Shown here: piece after piece, positions 23,201 to 35,506 of the stretch
How positions within the stretch are numbered: the stretch's first letter is position 1
How the letters are laid out: each line of letters opens with the position of its first letter
Assembly: GCA_003991915.1 (NCBI GenBank)
Contig: RQTK01000896.1
Span: 92,401 to 156,400 of the forward strand
From: Elysia chlorotica
Lineage: Eukaryota; Mollusca; Gastropoda; Plakobranchidae
Reading direction: 5' to 3'
DNA length: 64,000 nucleotides
Translations under genes and position numbers: made by a program
The notes under the pieces: generated by a model
Told to the model about the DNA's origin: nothing
The model's input: the letters and a program-made list of their open reading frames with translations, nothing else
Database searches by the model: none

Positions 23201-25992
23201 ATGTTTCTAGACACTGGTCCTCCCCGTTTCCACTAAGTTCACATAAGATGCAACCGAGTATCTGGCGGAATAACCAGACAGGGAGTAGGTTGGGACCCCA
23301 TCCAAAATAAGGTGCAGGCTGCAGAACCCACTAGCATGTGGTAAATGCTACGAGCCTCACCAACCCAATATCCCCTACTCTCCCTAGAGTAGGTGTCTCC
23401 TTTCATCTATTTCCTTTCCTTCTTGTGATCTGTAGTACACATCCTGGTACTACAGATCTGAAAGTTTCGATGAGCATGTTCAAACCATGTGGAGAATAGA
23501 TGTTCCATGAGTTTGACCAGCAAAGGTATCTAGGAATCCTGACAGAATCCTTGCATCAGCGCAGACGAGGCCAGGACTTACACGGCCCCTGTTTATACAC
23601 CCTTTGTGGCTGAGAAGGTGCCAGCCAACATAGAGGTTTTCACATTTGGGCCATCTTGCCTTTTTTCAAGGTGGGCAGACATTCCACAGACATCCAAGCC
23701 CTCAATGCCATGGCTACAAGTACAAGTAATATACATACGATCTTGACAGGAACAAGCAGACAGAACTGTTACATTACATCTGCAAAGCAAATCATAAAAA
23801 CAACCTTAAAGCAAGATTGGATGGACCGATGGGCCATAGGCAAGACAGGAAGAGTAGTCTTTAAACAAATGAACGAATGAACGCACCAAAACCGAGTGAT
23901 AGTATCGACTTCCTTTTCAGGAAAGATCAACCCAAAGTCTTTCAAGTTAGAACTGGACACATACAACTGAACTTGCCCCAAGGTGCCCACTGTGTGACCA
24001 CATGTATGAATTGGTGGAAAACTACCTTTTCTTATGCCCTCAACTGGACGACTTAAGAACCTCCATCTTCCCTCTGAGACCAGACCTCGATGACACCCTC
24101 TACGCAACTACTCAACAGCTGAAGAAGGCGTGCATCCATCGCTATATGGCATTGGACCAAAGGGCAAAAGCCCATACGTCGCTGGTTTTATAAAAACAAC
24201 AACAACAGAAATGCAATGCATGTTTTACAATCATTGATACAGATAAAAAGACAGTTTACTAAACGTGATTTCACAAACAACAGACCTTTATATTACTCGT
24301 ATTATAATATTGTACAAAAAAATTTTTACAACAATGACATAGACTTTACCTCATTTTCTAAGACGTCATCAAATAGCTCTCGAACTCTTTCAATCCTGAA
24401 ATATGAAATTCACAGGTGCTTCAAATAGTCATGTCTTATTATATTTTCTTATCCTGTCAATTTTCTTATTTATGTCGAGATAATATTTCCTTAAACAATT
24501 TGAAAATTTGTATAGAATTCAAAGTTAGGCGATGTATTTTTACAATAAATAAAAATACACACGTTGGATAAGATACAGAAAAAGTAATGTTTCTAATTTG
24601 GTTTAATATTTCTAACAAATACAATTTATTCACCTGAAAACGTGAGCCAATGCCTTTTCAAACTCAGATTTGTTTTTCTCTTGTAACCTTGGTGAAAATA
24701 TAAAGAAGAAATGCTGGTTATTTTTTATCTTGTAAATTAATTGTGGCTAAGTATTAGAGGTGGCAGAAAAAGTTGAATGTGACCGGCTGAGATGGGAGTC
24801 TTGGTCACATCCCCCCCCCCCTGTCTCGTTTGTGGCAGCACATAAAATTGATAGACGTCAGTCTTAGGGCCCATCCACAATATAGCCTATAATTATAGTG
24901 CTGACATTTGTACTAACTCAACTACAAGTAGCAGTAGCAGAAAAAAAGACCATTAAGGAAGAAACACGCAGGTTTCAATGATCACATAATGAGAATGGAA
25001 AGTTTTGAACACCTAGTCACTGATCATGCGATGTGTGACTTAAAGGAAATTAGATGGAAAACGAGTAAGAGGAACTGGAAAAGAGGACATTTGTTGATAG
25101 ACAGTCTTGCTGCATGGATGTGCATTGAAAAGACAACCTTTTATAATTTTTGCAACTAAGAATCAAAGAGTTTGGAGGGATGTCATCAACAACTCCATGA
25201 AGTAACATACCTCATGGTAACTTAACTGTGGTTAATATATCTAAATATTTTTAAAATATTAAATATATTGACATCTTGTTAAGTGTAAGAATGGCACTCT
25301 GTTTAAATTGCCAGATTGTAATCAAACATTACCTTTTTTTTAAATTGTTATATATATAATTATATAATAGCCTTGTACTATTTTGGCAAAGAGGATAATT
25401 CAACACATATACCAATTTCTTACCTTTCAAAGGCATTTTTATAGGTCCAAACGACTTTAAACAGTTTACCGATGTCTTTTGAAATAAACTGTTCCACATC
25501 ACCTATTTGAAAAAAAAAGATGATTTATGGTCAAACCATCATTAATACTTATTTATTACTTGTATGTCGAAGACATCTAAGATGACTATTTAAATGCTTA
25601 CACCACCCTATTAACTCTTTCCCTACCTAATGAGAATTTACATTCACCCGACTTGAGGCACAGAAAGTGTCAAGGGACCTTTTAAAACCACTTGTCTATT
25701 GCAAGTTTTTTGTTAATATGAAAATGTCAATACAAAGTTACAATAAAGTAATAAAGTTTAATATTCACTATAATTTAAAAAAAAAATTAATGATGTCAGT
25801 TTTTAAAAGTCTGGGATGTGTAATACTGTAACATGTTATGGTTCGTTGAAAAACCTATTGATTAAATTATAAAACGCTGTATCACAAACCTTTCAAATCT
25901 TTTTTAGCGTTATCAATGATGTCTTTGCAGTGCTCTGAAATTTCTGAAAGAGATGTTATTACTGCTGATGTTTTTTCTGGCCATGCAGACAT
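20227..25992 (-). CDS. SELENOL: selenoprotein L (UxxU redox protein, PRXL2/AhpC-like)
   Basis: A thioredoxin-fold redox protein of the PRXL2/AhpC-TSA-like group. Nine exons join in phase: 25992-25890, 25502-25424, 24687-24634, 24395-24350, 22691-22458, 22014-21892, 21166-21128, 20785-20687 and 20400-20227, giving 316 residues. Residues 1-94 are a charged, probably helical extension. The core has TNARTGQLVNLGSL, then VLLRHFA-U-LP-U-RDHV. The TGA codons at residues 158 and 161 fall where PRXL2C has CYIC. ILDPHRKIYQAFGL and GGDFVLDASGTVVF follow, both typical of PRXL2. The frame has no other stop and a SECIS lies in the 3' UTR. The ATG is 12 nt after an acceptor-like CAG, so a leader exon upstream is likely. 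A LINE remnant sits in intron 4. Known biology: SelL forms a diselenide in its UxxU motif; its physiological substrate is unknown to me. Confidence 0.93.
22491..22502 (-). other. SELENOL: two in-frame TGA selenocysteine codons (UxxU)
   Basis: TGA at 22502-22500 and at 22493-22491 are separated by TTA CCG (Leu-Pro). They lie in the 78-codon exon 22691-22458, which is otherwise open and has normal splice sites. The neighbours RHFA and RDHVKDLE match the family sequence around the CxxC pair, so the TGAs replace exactly the two redox residues. Confidence 0.92.
23040..24195 (+). mobile_element. LINE 3' end with RNase H-like region
   Basis: Degenerate coding sequence in SelL intron 4, on the opposite strand to SelL. 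Near 23660-23700 an RNase H-like string (a DIQALNAMATS-type pattern) is visible. Near 23960-24060 the typical C-terminal zinc-knuckle pattern appears: RTGHIQLN, CPLCDHMYELVENYLFLCPQ. The end is (CAA)-rich at 24195. Frameshifts and stops show it is dead. Confidence 0.7.
24776..24925 (+). mobile_element. SINE body copy
   Basis: It carries GTGACCGGCTGAGATGGGAG, CTGTCTCGTTTGTGGCAGCA, ATCCACAATATAGCCTATAA and TAGTGCTGACATTTG, matching the body and tail of the SINEs at 2978 and 43893. The tRNA-like head is missing. It sits in SelL intron 2, between the exons at 24687-24634 and 25502-25424. Confidence 0.7.
24955..25145 (+). mobile_element. LINE tail fragment
   Basis: The translation reads FNDHIMRMESFEHLVTD, close to the HIMRMDD...HL pattern that follows the reverse transcriptase of several animal LINEs. 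It is short, frameshifted and immediately behind a SINE copy. I infer a nested insertion. Confidence 0.5.
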
Positions 25993-26324
25993 TGTTGATT
26001 TATTCTGTGGAATATTAAAAAAACAAATGCTTCAAATATAATGAAAATAATACTACTATGCCCTTACATCATTTAAAATTATTCAGACATGTTGCATTTG
26101 ACTTTCTTTAATAAAGTTAAAAGTTGGTTCCTTAATGTCAGACGTAAGCACCTCGACTAGTTACATATTTTTTGTGATCAGTTATGGCTTTTTATAATCA
26201 TGGAAAATGTAAAGACAGGCCAACTTAACATTTTACGACTGAAGACGTTTTGTCTTTGTTGAACAACAGTGAAGATGTTGCTGATTTAGATCTATATCTC
26301 TAGCGAGTATGAGGAGTCGAGTTC

Positions 26325-27084
26325 TGGTATTGGTACAGGTTACCACATCTTTGCTGACAGGTGTATGCCACTCAGGCTCTTCTGGATTACCTCACCGACA
26401 AGAACCTGTACTGCACTGAAACAGAACTGGCAAACGGTACAAAATTTCCCCCCTGAGCTGAAACCTCAAAGGCTTACAAGACAGCCGATAACAAAATCCT
26501 GTGCATGAGCTTTAAGGACAAGAAGAAGAAAAAACCAACTGTTTCTATGGTTTCTTCTTGCTCATCCAATGACTTGGTTTCAGTGCAAAATAAAACCAAG
26601 CCCATCACAATCCACATGTACAACCAGTTTATGAACAGTTGCCATACGAGTAGAGTGGACCAAAATCTTGGATATTACAGTGTTCAGGACAGAGAGTCAA
26701 CAAAGCGTTGGAAGAAACTTTATTTTTAGGCAGTGGAGATTGGACAGCTAGATTCCTACGTTCTCTACAAAATGTCACACAATGTGGCGCCTCAACAAGC
26801 AAACTTGAAATTGACATTCAAAGGTTTCAAGGTGAGAAATATTCGTGGACTTGTCGAGAAACATGCTGCTAAAGCTGGGCTTGGTGTCTATGTTTTCTCA
26901 CCACATGAAATAGGCAAGGCTTGACCAAGACAACCAGCAGAAATCCTTCCGCTTTTCCAGTTTACCCACAAAATGCACCTGCTTGTCTGGACTCCGCACG
27001 ACATCTGCTGCAGCCGACCTGATGCGGCAAAGCGTACCACCTGCACTCCAAAAATTGCTTGGAGTCATATCACAAAGGCCTATA
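26325..27084 (+). pseudogene. piggyBac-like transposase remnant
   Basis: A decayed DDE_Tnp_1_7 (piggyBac) transposase. Recognisable pieces, in order: GTGYHIFADR (catalytic-domain pattern), then after a 1-nt frameshift YATQALLDYLTDKNLYCT, FPPELK, FKDKK, then MYNQFMNS...RVDQNLGYYSV followed by KRWKKLYF and LDSYVLYKMSH. The C-terminal zinc-ribbon end is NCLESYHKGL. Stops and shifts interrupt it throughout. It lies just upstream of the SelL start, in its leader intron or promoter region. Confidence 0.85.
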
Positions 27085-30000
27085 AAGCACTACAGTGATG
27101 CTGCTGTCACCGTACATATTTTTTTCCTTGTAAATATTACTTAGTTTATTATAAATGTAAGATGACGTCGACTCAAAGCTTCCATATTTTTATTATTTTT
27201 TATTTTAACCTGGAAACCAGGAAAGTACATTTTAAAAATCCATTTAAAAAAAAAATAAAAATAAAGCCGCATACTTCGAATTGGTATAATTCTCTTTGGA
27301 ATTGGATATACAAGGACATTATCAACAAAATAAAGCAGCTTCTTCAGAACATTGGATATGGGATGTAACTAGTCCAATTATAATTAATTATTAAATCAGA
27401 TTTCATCACTTTTTTAAATTCTTTTTTCAAACTAAAAAGAAGCACAATAAATAATTCTGACATATTTATAAAAGATATCACTGGAAAGTGTCTGCAATCT
27501 GTTTTCAGTGATACTAAAATCTTTATATGGGTTACATACTTTTTGAGTAATTGCGACACACTTTATTTTTTCAAGGCACGGCACTTGTGACTGGGTGGGG
27601 ATAACCCCTGCCATAGGGTGGTGAATTTTAAGTAGAATTGGAAGGAAAGAGGTTTAATTAGTATATTAGTCTCCACCTACAATCCCGACAAAAGATCATG
27701 CTAAGTAAAAAACGCCATTTTAAATCAATATATATTTGTAACCTCCTAACATCATCACACAGAGTTTTCCATTGCTTGATTTCTTTTTTCTATTCACTGC
27801 CTTTTTTTTCGCATCTTCTATCCTGCAAGTCTAACACAAAAGTGGGCGTCGAAATCCAGTAGTCAAAACTAGTCTATTGTACTGCAGTATGTTTAGTTCA
27901 TCATTGAGAAAAATTTGATACTTGTAAGCTTCTGTCATCAAAACCCTTATCTAGACAGTGCCGTAACTGATATTGATAAAGTAGCCAGATGAAGAATCAT
28001 CCCCACAGGTAACAAGAAGTCAACAAGAAATGCTCATTTGTCACACTGGAGAGTAACCTACTTATTTGCTATGGAACCAGCATATGCATGTGCGCCAGTA
28101 ATAAAGGTAGTAATAATGAAAAGAAAAATTTATATATATATAAGCACAACTTGGCAAATGAGAGATACAGCGTTGGAAGATAAAAAAAAAAAACCAAAAA
28201 AACATAAAATGTTTCACTTTTATGGGGCTTCATCACACATGTTTTTAAATTTGAAGGTTTAACATTATTCCTATGTTCCAGGGTTAAAATCTTCAAATGC
28301 CTATTGAAAACTGTTTTTTCCCTACATTCAGTGCTAATTGATAGAAATTGTCCAGTTTTTAATTAAAGTAAATAAGTAAATGACTAGATCTATTATATCA
28401 ATGACAATTTTTGGGTAAACACCTGTCCCTTCACTGTCCTTTTATTTACTATCATGCTTGCCTTTTTTAAACACCTACTCCAAAGTAGCGAGACCCATTC
28501 AAATCTTAGTCTTTTTTTTTTTGGTCATTGTTCAGGAAAGGCCTCTAGAGATCTTAGTTAACCCACTGTTAAATCCAGAGTCTACAAGTTCTAGGCCTAG
28601 ATTCTATTTCTACTTTTAGTTTTGGTTTTGGGTCTTTGAATCTTTAGAAGCTAGATATATATCTATATCTATAGATCTAGATAGACATGTAGATTTATAA
28701 GAACAATTTGATTCTAATCTAAATCTAAATTCTAATCTAAATTTTTCCAATGAAGTTTTAAACCTGGAAGAGAAAAAAAAAACAAAATCACCAAGGATAT
28801 ATACCTTACACAGAAGGCCTAGAGATCTAGTTCTTAATAAATTATACTAGATATAGATCTAGATCTACAATTTTGGATGTAGATCTAGATATCTAGATCT
28901 ATATTTGATCAACACTGTTTCTCAGCTTACCATAGCACTTTTCATGACTGATTTTCAGCGTACTATAGCACTAGATCTATTTCATGAGTAGTTATCAGCT
29001 TACCATATCAATGCATCATACTAGATTTTAGATGGAATTATCAACTCCTTCGTACTACATTGGACTTTGGTCATGGACCGAGAAGTGGATTCTAGATCTA
29101 AATCTAGATTTTGGCCCAAGACAAGAGCCGACGCCCACAAAACAGGCGGTTATATTACATTAGCCTGTTCCACAGATTTACGTAGTTTTAAATGAAACGT
29201 AACCAGAAATCTAGAAAATCCAGCTCTACACCCATGTATAGTCTTAATCTACACGAGACTCCTTTATAATATTGATATAGGTTCTATTGAACACAATCAT
29301 GTTGGACCGGGTTTGGATGGGGCTGCACCCTGGATGGGTACCTTCGGTAGGCCTTGTTTACTGTTGGTTTCGTTTCATGCATAGGATATGGATAATGTGC
29401 AAGTACGCTGTGAAATATCAATAATAATTATGGATTCGTATTATTTTATATCCCCGTTCTAGTGTGACGCCATACTTTTTTTTATTACTATCCACAATCA
29501 ATGTACACAGACAAACACATAGCCGCACACTAGTTTAGATAAGATAAGATAAGATAATTTTTATTTGTCCCTTTGCGGGAAAATCGATTTGGACATGTTA
29601 AAAGTATTTTACACATTATAATGATAATAAAAATAAACATGGTTAAAAAAAATGAAAACAATACTATTTTTTTAGTAAAACTAAAATCGATACACATTTT
29701 TTGGAGAAACATTTTACATAACATAATATGAGTGATGGCTCTTTAGTGCATACTGTAGAAACAAATATTACGTTTAACCAAAAAGAATGTAAGCATATAG
29801 GAAAACGTGAGCTTTTTCTTTTACCGCCATTCACTCTTTTGCCCCACTATACTTACACACACGTATAGACACACACACACACACAGTTAAAAGCTCGCAT
29901 TAACACAATTGTTTCATGATGAGCTCCTCATTTGCCGTGAGCCTGATGGTACAAATGAGTTATTGTAGCAGTCGGTTCTAGCTTTAGGTTGAATCATGCG

Positions 30001-30480
30001 ACCGCTGCGTGTGGAAAACATAAACCCCTGGTTTAGTGGATGGTCGATATCTTTGGTTACATCTAGACATTTTTTCAACAGTGGCCTCTTATAAAGATCA
30101 GTGAAAAGTGGTAGGTCCAGTTTAATTATTTTTAACCTCTTTTGATCAAGCTATCTATTCTAGTTTTAACAGAACATTATAAATTTCGTGCGTTTGTGTG
30201 TTGAACAAAGACAACCAAAGATTTTTTTAAATCAAAGAGTTGTCGAAAGAAAAAAAATATTTTAATGGCATGAAATTTGATCATTTCATGTTCTTTTAAA
30301 CTATTTTAGTAGATTTGATGGTGTCATCAAACTGTAATGCGTACACAGTCCAGATATTTTATATCAAGTTTACTGCGACGTTTAATTTAACTTAAAATGT
30401 GAGGCCTCCTTGCGATCAACTTTGATCTTCTAAATATCCTATCGGTCTACTCGACTATGACAGCATTTCATGTTTCTGTA
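27085..30480. other. gene-free repeat-rich stretch
   Basis: No exon chain seen. At 28640-29110 there is a cluster of TAGATCTAGATC-type palindromic hexamers. At 29538-29590 a (GATAA)n run followed by TTTTTATTTGTCCCTTTGCG resembles the 3' end of a LINE on the minus strand. Confidence 0.5.
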
Positions 30481-30734
30481 GAGGCCAATGTGAGCGTAAC
30501 AGTTTCATGCTGCAATGGTCACATTTGTAGGTTGTCCCGAATGTCTTCGGTCTGCTAGACCTGTTGCGTTCCTTTCTGGCGTCTTACCACCACTAATATT
30601 CCTTCAATGATCTGTCGTTCCCGGATTTGAGATTTTTACATAGGGTATTCCTTCACATTGACCTGCCCTCTACAGGTTCATCCCAAGACTTTGGTTTGAT
30701 ATTGAAGGATAATGTGTCTCTGTTACATAATTTT

Positions 30735-31110
30735 TAAGCGCAAATGTGGACAGCCAGTGATTATCCTCCCAATTGCTATGTTTCCATACATGATGTCTTT
30801 TGGTGTGCCCTCATCATCTTTGCGTAGCTTAGTGAGAATGAATATCTTGGCACAATGAGTTCAGGACATGACCTCCGTCTATGGTACTTTGTTTTGCAAC
30901 GATAAATACCCAAAATATCACGGATATTTCTCGTGTGGTAGTCTTCTCCCCTGTTTGGCACATATAGTCCATATCTGACTGCCGTAGAGGAGAATTTTGA
31001 GGACGCAAACCTTGTACATTGCCAGTTTGGTCTTGACGGTCAGCGTTTGGATCTGTCTAAACTGTTGTCGTAAAGCGTTCAGAAAAGGCGTTGCAGAAGC
31101 CCAATCCTGA
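30735..31110 (-). mobile_element. LINE reverse-transcriptase C-terminal remnant
   Basis: The minus-strand translation gives KLAMYKVCVLKILLYGSQIW, then CAKQGRRL, DILGIYR and GTPKDIMYGN with IAIGRIITG. These match the well-known LINE pattern KVYKACVLSTLLYGSETW...R(L)...RILGI...IPKDLLYGEL. Frameshifts break it. No gene lies nearby on either side. Confidence 0.75.
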
Positions 31111-31611
31111 TCATTTTGTCGACTTCAGTGTAATATGAAGACGGGGTGTCTTAACTGACAAACGTCTTCTAGCTCGTATTTATGGGCTGTGTTGATGGGC
31201 GGCGCTGCTGTATCCCGCCCAGGACGCTGATTTAATTCAGGCTGATGACCAACTTGAAGTCCTTACAATAGCCTACTTGGAGGATCGGACCCTCAGCCAA
31301 TGCAACTTTCGCTAGTTGTGCGTGGCAACTCACACGACGTGCCATTTCTAGAAACTTAAATTCGTAACGTTTTTTGTGGCAGCAATTAGCATAAAAATAC
31401 TGCACAATATTTCAAACAGATTTAGAGGCGTTGGTGTTTTACCAAAATATTTGCTAATAGGAAATGAATCTCTCTCCTAGTTTAAATCTTCTATGTTTTA
31501 CGAATAGTTGACGACCTCAGCGGAAAAAACGGATAAAGTTCTATAAAACTCCCAACTGTCTGTTTTCTTTAAAAAGACCTAACACGTATAGTTCATACAA
31601 ACAAAAAAAAA

Positions 31612-31612
31612 C

Positions 31613-31688
<76 letters not shown>

Positions 31689-31800
31689 AACAACAACACG
31701 AGCAGTGAAAATGCGGCCGTTTAGAGCTGAGCTCGAACTTGTACCACCTGCTTAGATTTCCACCACCCTGAGCCAACCACAATGCACCGCTTCTTGTTTT
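31612..31800 (-). mobile_element. possible tRNA-derived SINE with (GTT)n tail
   Basis: On the minus strand, GTTGGCTCAGGGTGG resembles a tRNA A box. About 35 nt later AAGTTCGAGCTC resembles a B box (GGTTCGANNCC). A (GTT)n run of about 25 units follows (31614-31687 on the + strand as AAC repeats). The spacing and the tail fit a SINE head. Confidence 0.5.
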
Positions 31801-31949
31801 ATCAAATATTAGGAATGAGATTTCGCAAAAAAAAAAAAAAACAAAACAAACAAAACAAAAAAACCCAAAAAAAAAACACAACAACAACAAACTATTCATT
31901 CTTGTTAGAAGATGTAAAACATGCTCAACAAGCAGAAGGGCCATAGATC

Positions 31950-34300
31950 AAGATAAAGTGTCGTCGAATGGTAGGCCTTATTATTATGTTTCCCCATTTG
32001 CGCACTTTATGTTCGATTTTATTTTTAAAAACTAGAACAGGCCGCCCGATTTAGTTTTACTCAATCATCATGCTTGTTGATATAACTTGGACTTTTTTTT
32101 TCTAGAGGCCATGTCCTCTAACGACGCCCCGTACCCCTAAGTGAACATACAATCCTCATAGCGCTTAACAAAAAAGAATGGTGCAGGCTACCCTTTTTCA
32201 CGTCTTTCCATATAAATGCTGTATCCCTTTTACTAAAAAGGGGAAAAAATCCCGTTGTTGGTTTCGATTTAGATAGAAGCCAGAGTGATTACCCTTGGTG
32301 TGTGCAATGTGCATTTGTTGTGTACAATCCTTTCCTTGTATTATAAATATTAGATCGAGAGTCTAGATTTAGAAGAATCAAACCGAAGAATTCAGGTCTT
32401 AAGATGTATTGTACCATACCACGAGCTTATTAACCTGTCATCTAGATCTAGATCTAGGTCTGAATTAACATTCAAACAACTCCTAGTTTATTCGTACACG
32501 GGTAGATCTGCCAGTAGACAAAACTGTTTCACACAGGTAGGCCTACCAGTACATCTGTTTATTCGTACACGGGTATTGACTAGATCAAGTTCTTAAATGG
32601 AAAGAGTATTACTTCAAAAAGCAGTGGAAATCAAAATAACTCCTTGTGTCCCAGGGGTTACTTTGCTGGCAATACATAATCCATTACACTATCTGTTGAG
32701 CTGACAAATATTTAGACTAGCTACGGGAAGTATCTTGATCACTGGTGTGTCAATTGGTTAAGGATTGCTTGATATCTGTAATTGGAAGCGGAAAAAGATA
32801 CCGCCCGCACATTGATACTCGAATTCTTGAGATAGTGCTTTTCTGTTATTCTGTCATCTTCCTCCTTCCTTGGCCTTTCACTAATTTTGAAAACTAACAT
32901 GCACACACCTTCTTTCTTTCCTTCACCGTTTCAGTAAACTTCATTCTTTATACTGATACACATCCTAATTATTTACATACTTTTATTATGCACATTGTCT
33001 TTCTATCTTTTTAATTGTACATTGCAATAATTATTCCCTTTGCACTCGGTGAAAAGCCAGTGACTCTCAAGAATCATGAATGTGATGTTTTGGTGTGATA
33101 CTGTTTGGGAAAGCGTGTCTGTATATAATATATTCATGTACTGTTTCACGACCAGCTCTTCCTCATTGTGTAACAGGACGCGTAAGGGACAGGGCTAAAT
33201 GCACTTTCCTTTTAAAGTCGTCATTGAGTTTACAAGTGCTGTATTTGGATTTTATCTTAAAAATGCTTCCAGGTCTATTATTTGATCTTGCTGTGTGTTT
33301 TTGGCAATGGAAGTTGATTATTTCTTTTGTTATTGTTGTTCTTTTGTTAAACCACTACCATCGCATCGTTATCTTGTTTCCAACAACTGCAAGATAACGA
33401 TGGTTGTGGTTGCCGATAAATATGCCACCATGATAGTCTTATTTGACTATGTTGGGTCTACTGCTACTGACTCTAGAGCTTTAGTAACTGTTCTTCATGT
33501 TTTATTTCTGTACTCCTTTTTATTCAGCAACTTATTTTTTTTTACATCCAAGAGATTATTTTCAAACTTTCTGTTTTATTTTCTGTGGGTCCCTTCATCA
33601 CATATATACAAGTTTTTATACTGTTTCTCTTCAATAAGAAGCATACCTACTTCCCACCGTTGCCCTTACTTGTTTAACAAAATAATTACATAATACCTTC
33701 ACCACAGTTAAAAAACAACCATATATTTACTCAAACCGCACAAACCAGACTGCGGAAACAGCGCTCATACTCTCTCAGGCCCACGACCGCAAGTCTCCCA
33801 GTGCCGATCGGCAACTAAGGAAATTCTGCTTTCTCCTAGATTTTCCCCAAATCAAAAGGAAAAAGCAACCAATGTCCCCAGTCAAACGAAACGTACGCTG
33901 AGGTCTACACATGCAAGAGTGGAAAGCAAACTTGGATCTGTTGTTTTTTTCTGAAGATCTTCTAATAAAAAAAAGAATGTACAAAAAAGTTTAAAAAATG
34001 ATTCAAAGCTGAATCAAATTTTTTTTAAACTGTTAAACTCAAACCAATGTGAATGTCCATGTTACTGCATTGATAGCAAACACTAAAATGAATTGGGTGT
34101 AGTGTAGAAATGTACCAATAAAAGATTTTTTTACTGGCACCGGTGTACTAATAATGTTTTTTTTCTCTCTACCATGTGTGAATAGAGACATTGGCTACAG
34201 AGATAGGCCTGTCTACATCTGAACCTTGATCTAGAACATCAATTGAGGTTTTACTCTTGGATTTTCACCATGGTAAGCTATGCATAAAATCATAAACAAA
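31950..34300. other. gene-free stretch
   Basis: I see only AT-rich sequence with long but unrecognised open frames around 33095-33690. They lack motifs, have low-complexity hydrophobic composition and show no splice-linked neighbours. Confidence 0.45.
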
Positions 34301-34310
34301 TTTTACCTTT

Positions 34311-34508
34311 TCTTTGTATGATTGCCAAACGTTCGTCTTGGATCTGTCGTCTTATATGATCCTCCTCTTAGAAGACGGTTTAAGACCTAAAATCTACAAA
34401 GAACAACCATCTAGGGTCTACATACAGTGGTCTTCGCCAAAAGAACTGCAGCTTGAGAAACATTATTTTTCTGAAAGTGGCTATTTGTCCGGTAACTGGA
34501 GGAACTAA
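34311..34508 (+). pseudogene. fragment resembling alpha-1,3-fucosyltransferase (GT10)
   Basis: An open stretch of about 64 codons ending RVYIQWSSPKELQLEKHYFS and GYLSGNWRN before a stop. The order resembles the N-terminal GT10 fucosyltransferase pattern (Q-V-Y-I/F-F-W-E-S-P ... NW). The motif that should follow (FNWTMTYR) is absent, as is the catalytic domain. I treat it as an orphan or captured fragment. A lone exon with a missed splice site cannot be ruled out. Confidence 0.35.
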
Positions 34509-35506
34509 AGTTTTTATTTATCCGATCAAATTACCTTGCCTCCGATATTGAATATTGCCAGGACTGCACTGGGTTAGGAGAACCGTAGACTATAGTACTA
34601 GTAGCTATCAAAGCAATATTTCTAGTCTCTAATTCTGGAGTCTATCTAAATCTACCTGAAAGACTGTCTCAGCTGATCACTTTAAAAATACTGACAACAT
34701 GAATTTGAAACAATTAAATTGTCTTTACAAGTCTGAGCAACTTTTCATTGATGACTAGTCCTCACGTCATGCAGTTGGTGTACATTCTTCTCTGCTAATC
34801 TATTAACTTAAATTTTTATTATTCTGGATATTATGTTTGAGTCTGTCTGATTGTCAGTGTTTGCACGTATGTATAATTAGTGGAAATTAAACAATTAGTT
34901 GAAAAAGAAAGCATTGAATCAATGCTTCAAATTTTACACCAATATACACGATAATGTAAAATAGATATGATTTTTAATAAGAATTATATAACATTGTCGT
35001 AGCCATTTGTGATCTGCGTAAAGGACATTTAAAAAAAAATTATTATTATTGAAAAGGACTTATAACCCCCTTTTCTATCTTCGGTACAAATAATGAAGTA
35101 TTAAAATTAGAAGAAAAGGCTTAAATTAATCAATTTCGCTACTTACGCAAGGTGCAGTTCATAAAATGTTAAATTCTCAAAACGAATGTGGAACATGTGA
35201 GAGAGAGAGAGAGTGTGTGTTTTCTTTATCACTTCATGGCACCGCCTGTTTAGTTAGAAAGTTATTGGGATCGGGCACTAGGTGAGTGCATGTACATGTG
35301 TACCAGGATAAAAAAACATGTTATAGTTTATATTTTAATGCCGATTGGTCATGGCAGAGAAAATAGGTGCCCCTTTATCCTGAAAGAGAGAGAGAAGATG
35401 CTCAAAACTATACAACTGACTATACTCAGATAGCGAACGGCAGCGATGATATGTTTTATGGTATAACCAACTGTAGATGTATAATCAGTTCTTTTAATTT
35501 CTTCAA

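Noticed and set aside
20227-25992. SelL gene as a pseudogene with two premature stops
   Set aside because: Both stops are TGA, sit exactly at the redox positions, and the other 314 codons, all splice sites and a 3' SECIS are intact.
33095-33693. Overlapping + strand ORFs of 100 and 132 codons
   Set aside because: Hydrophobic low-complexity sequence without motifs, splice partners or a plausible promoter.
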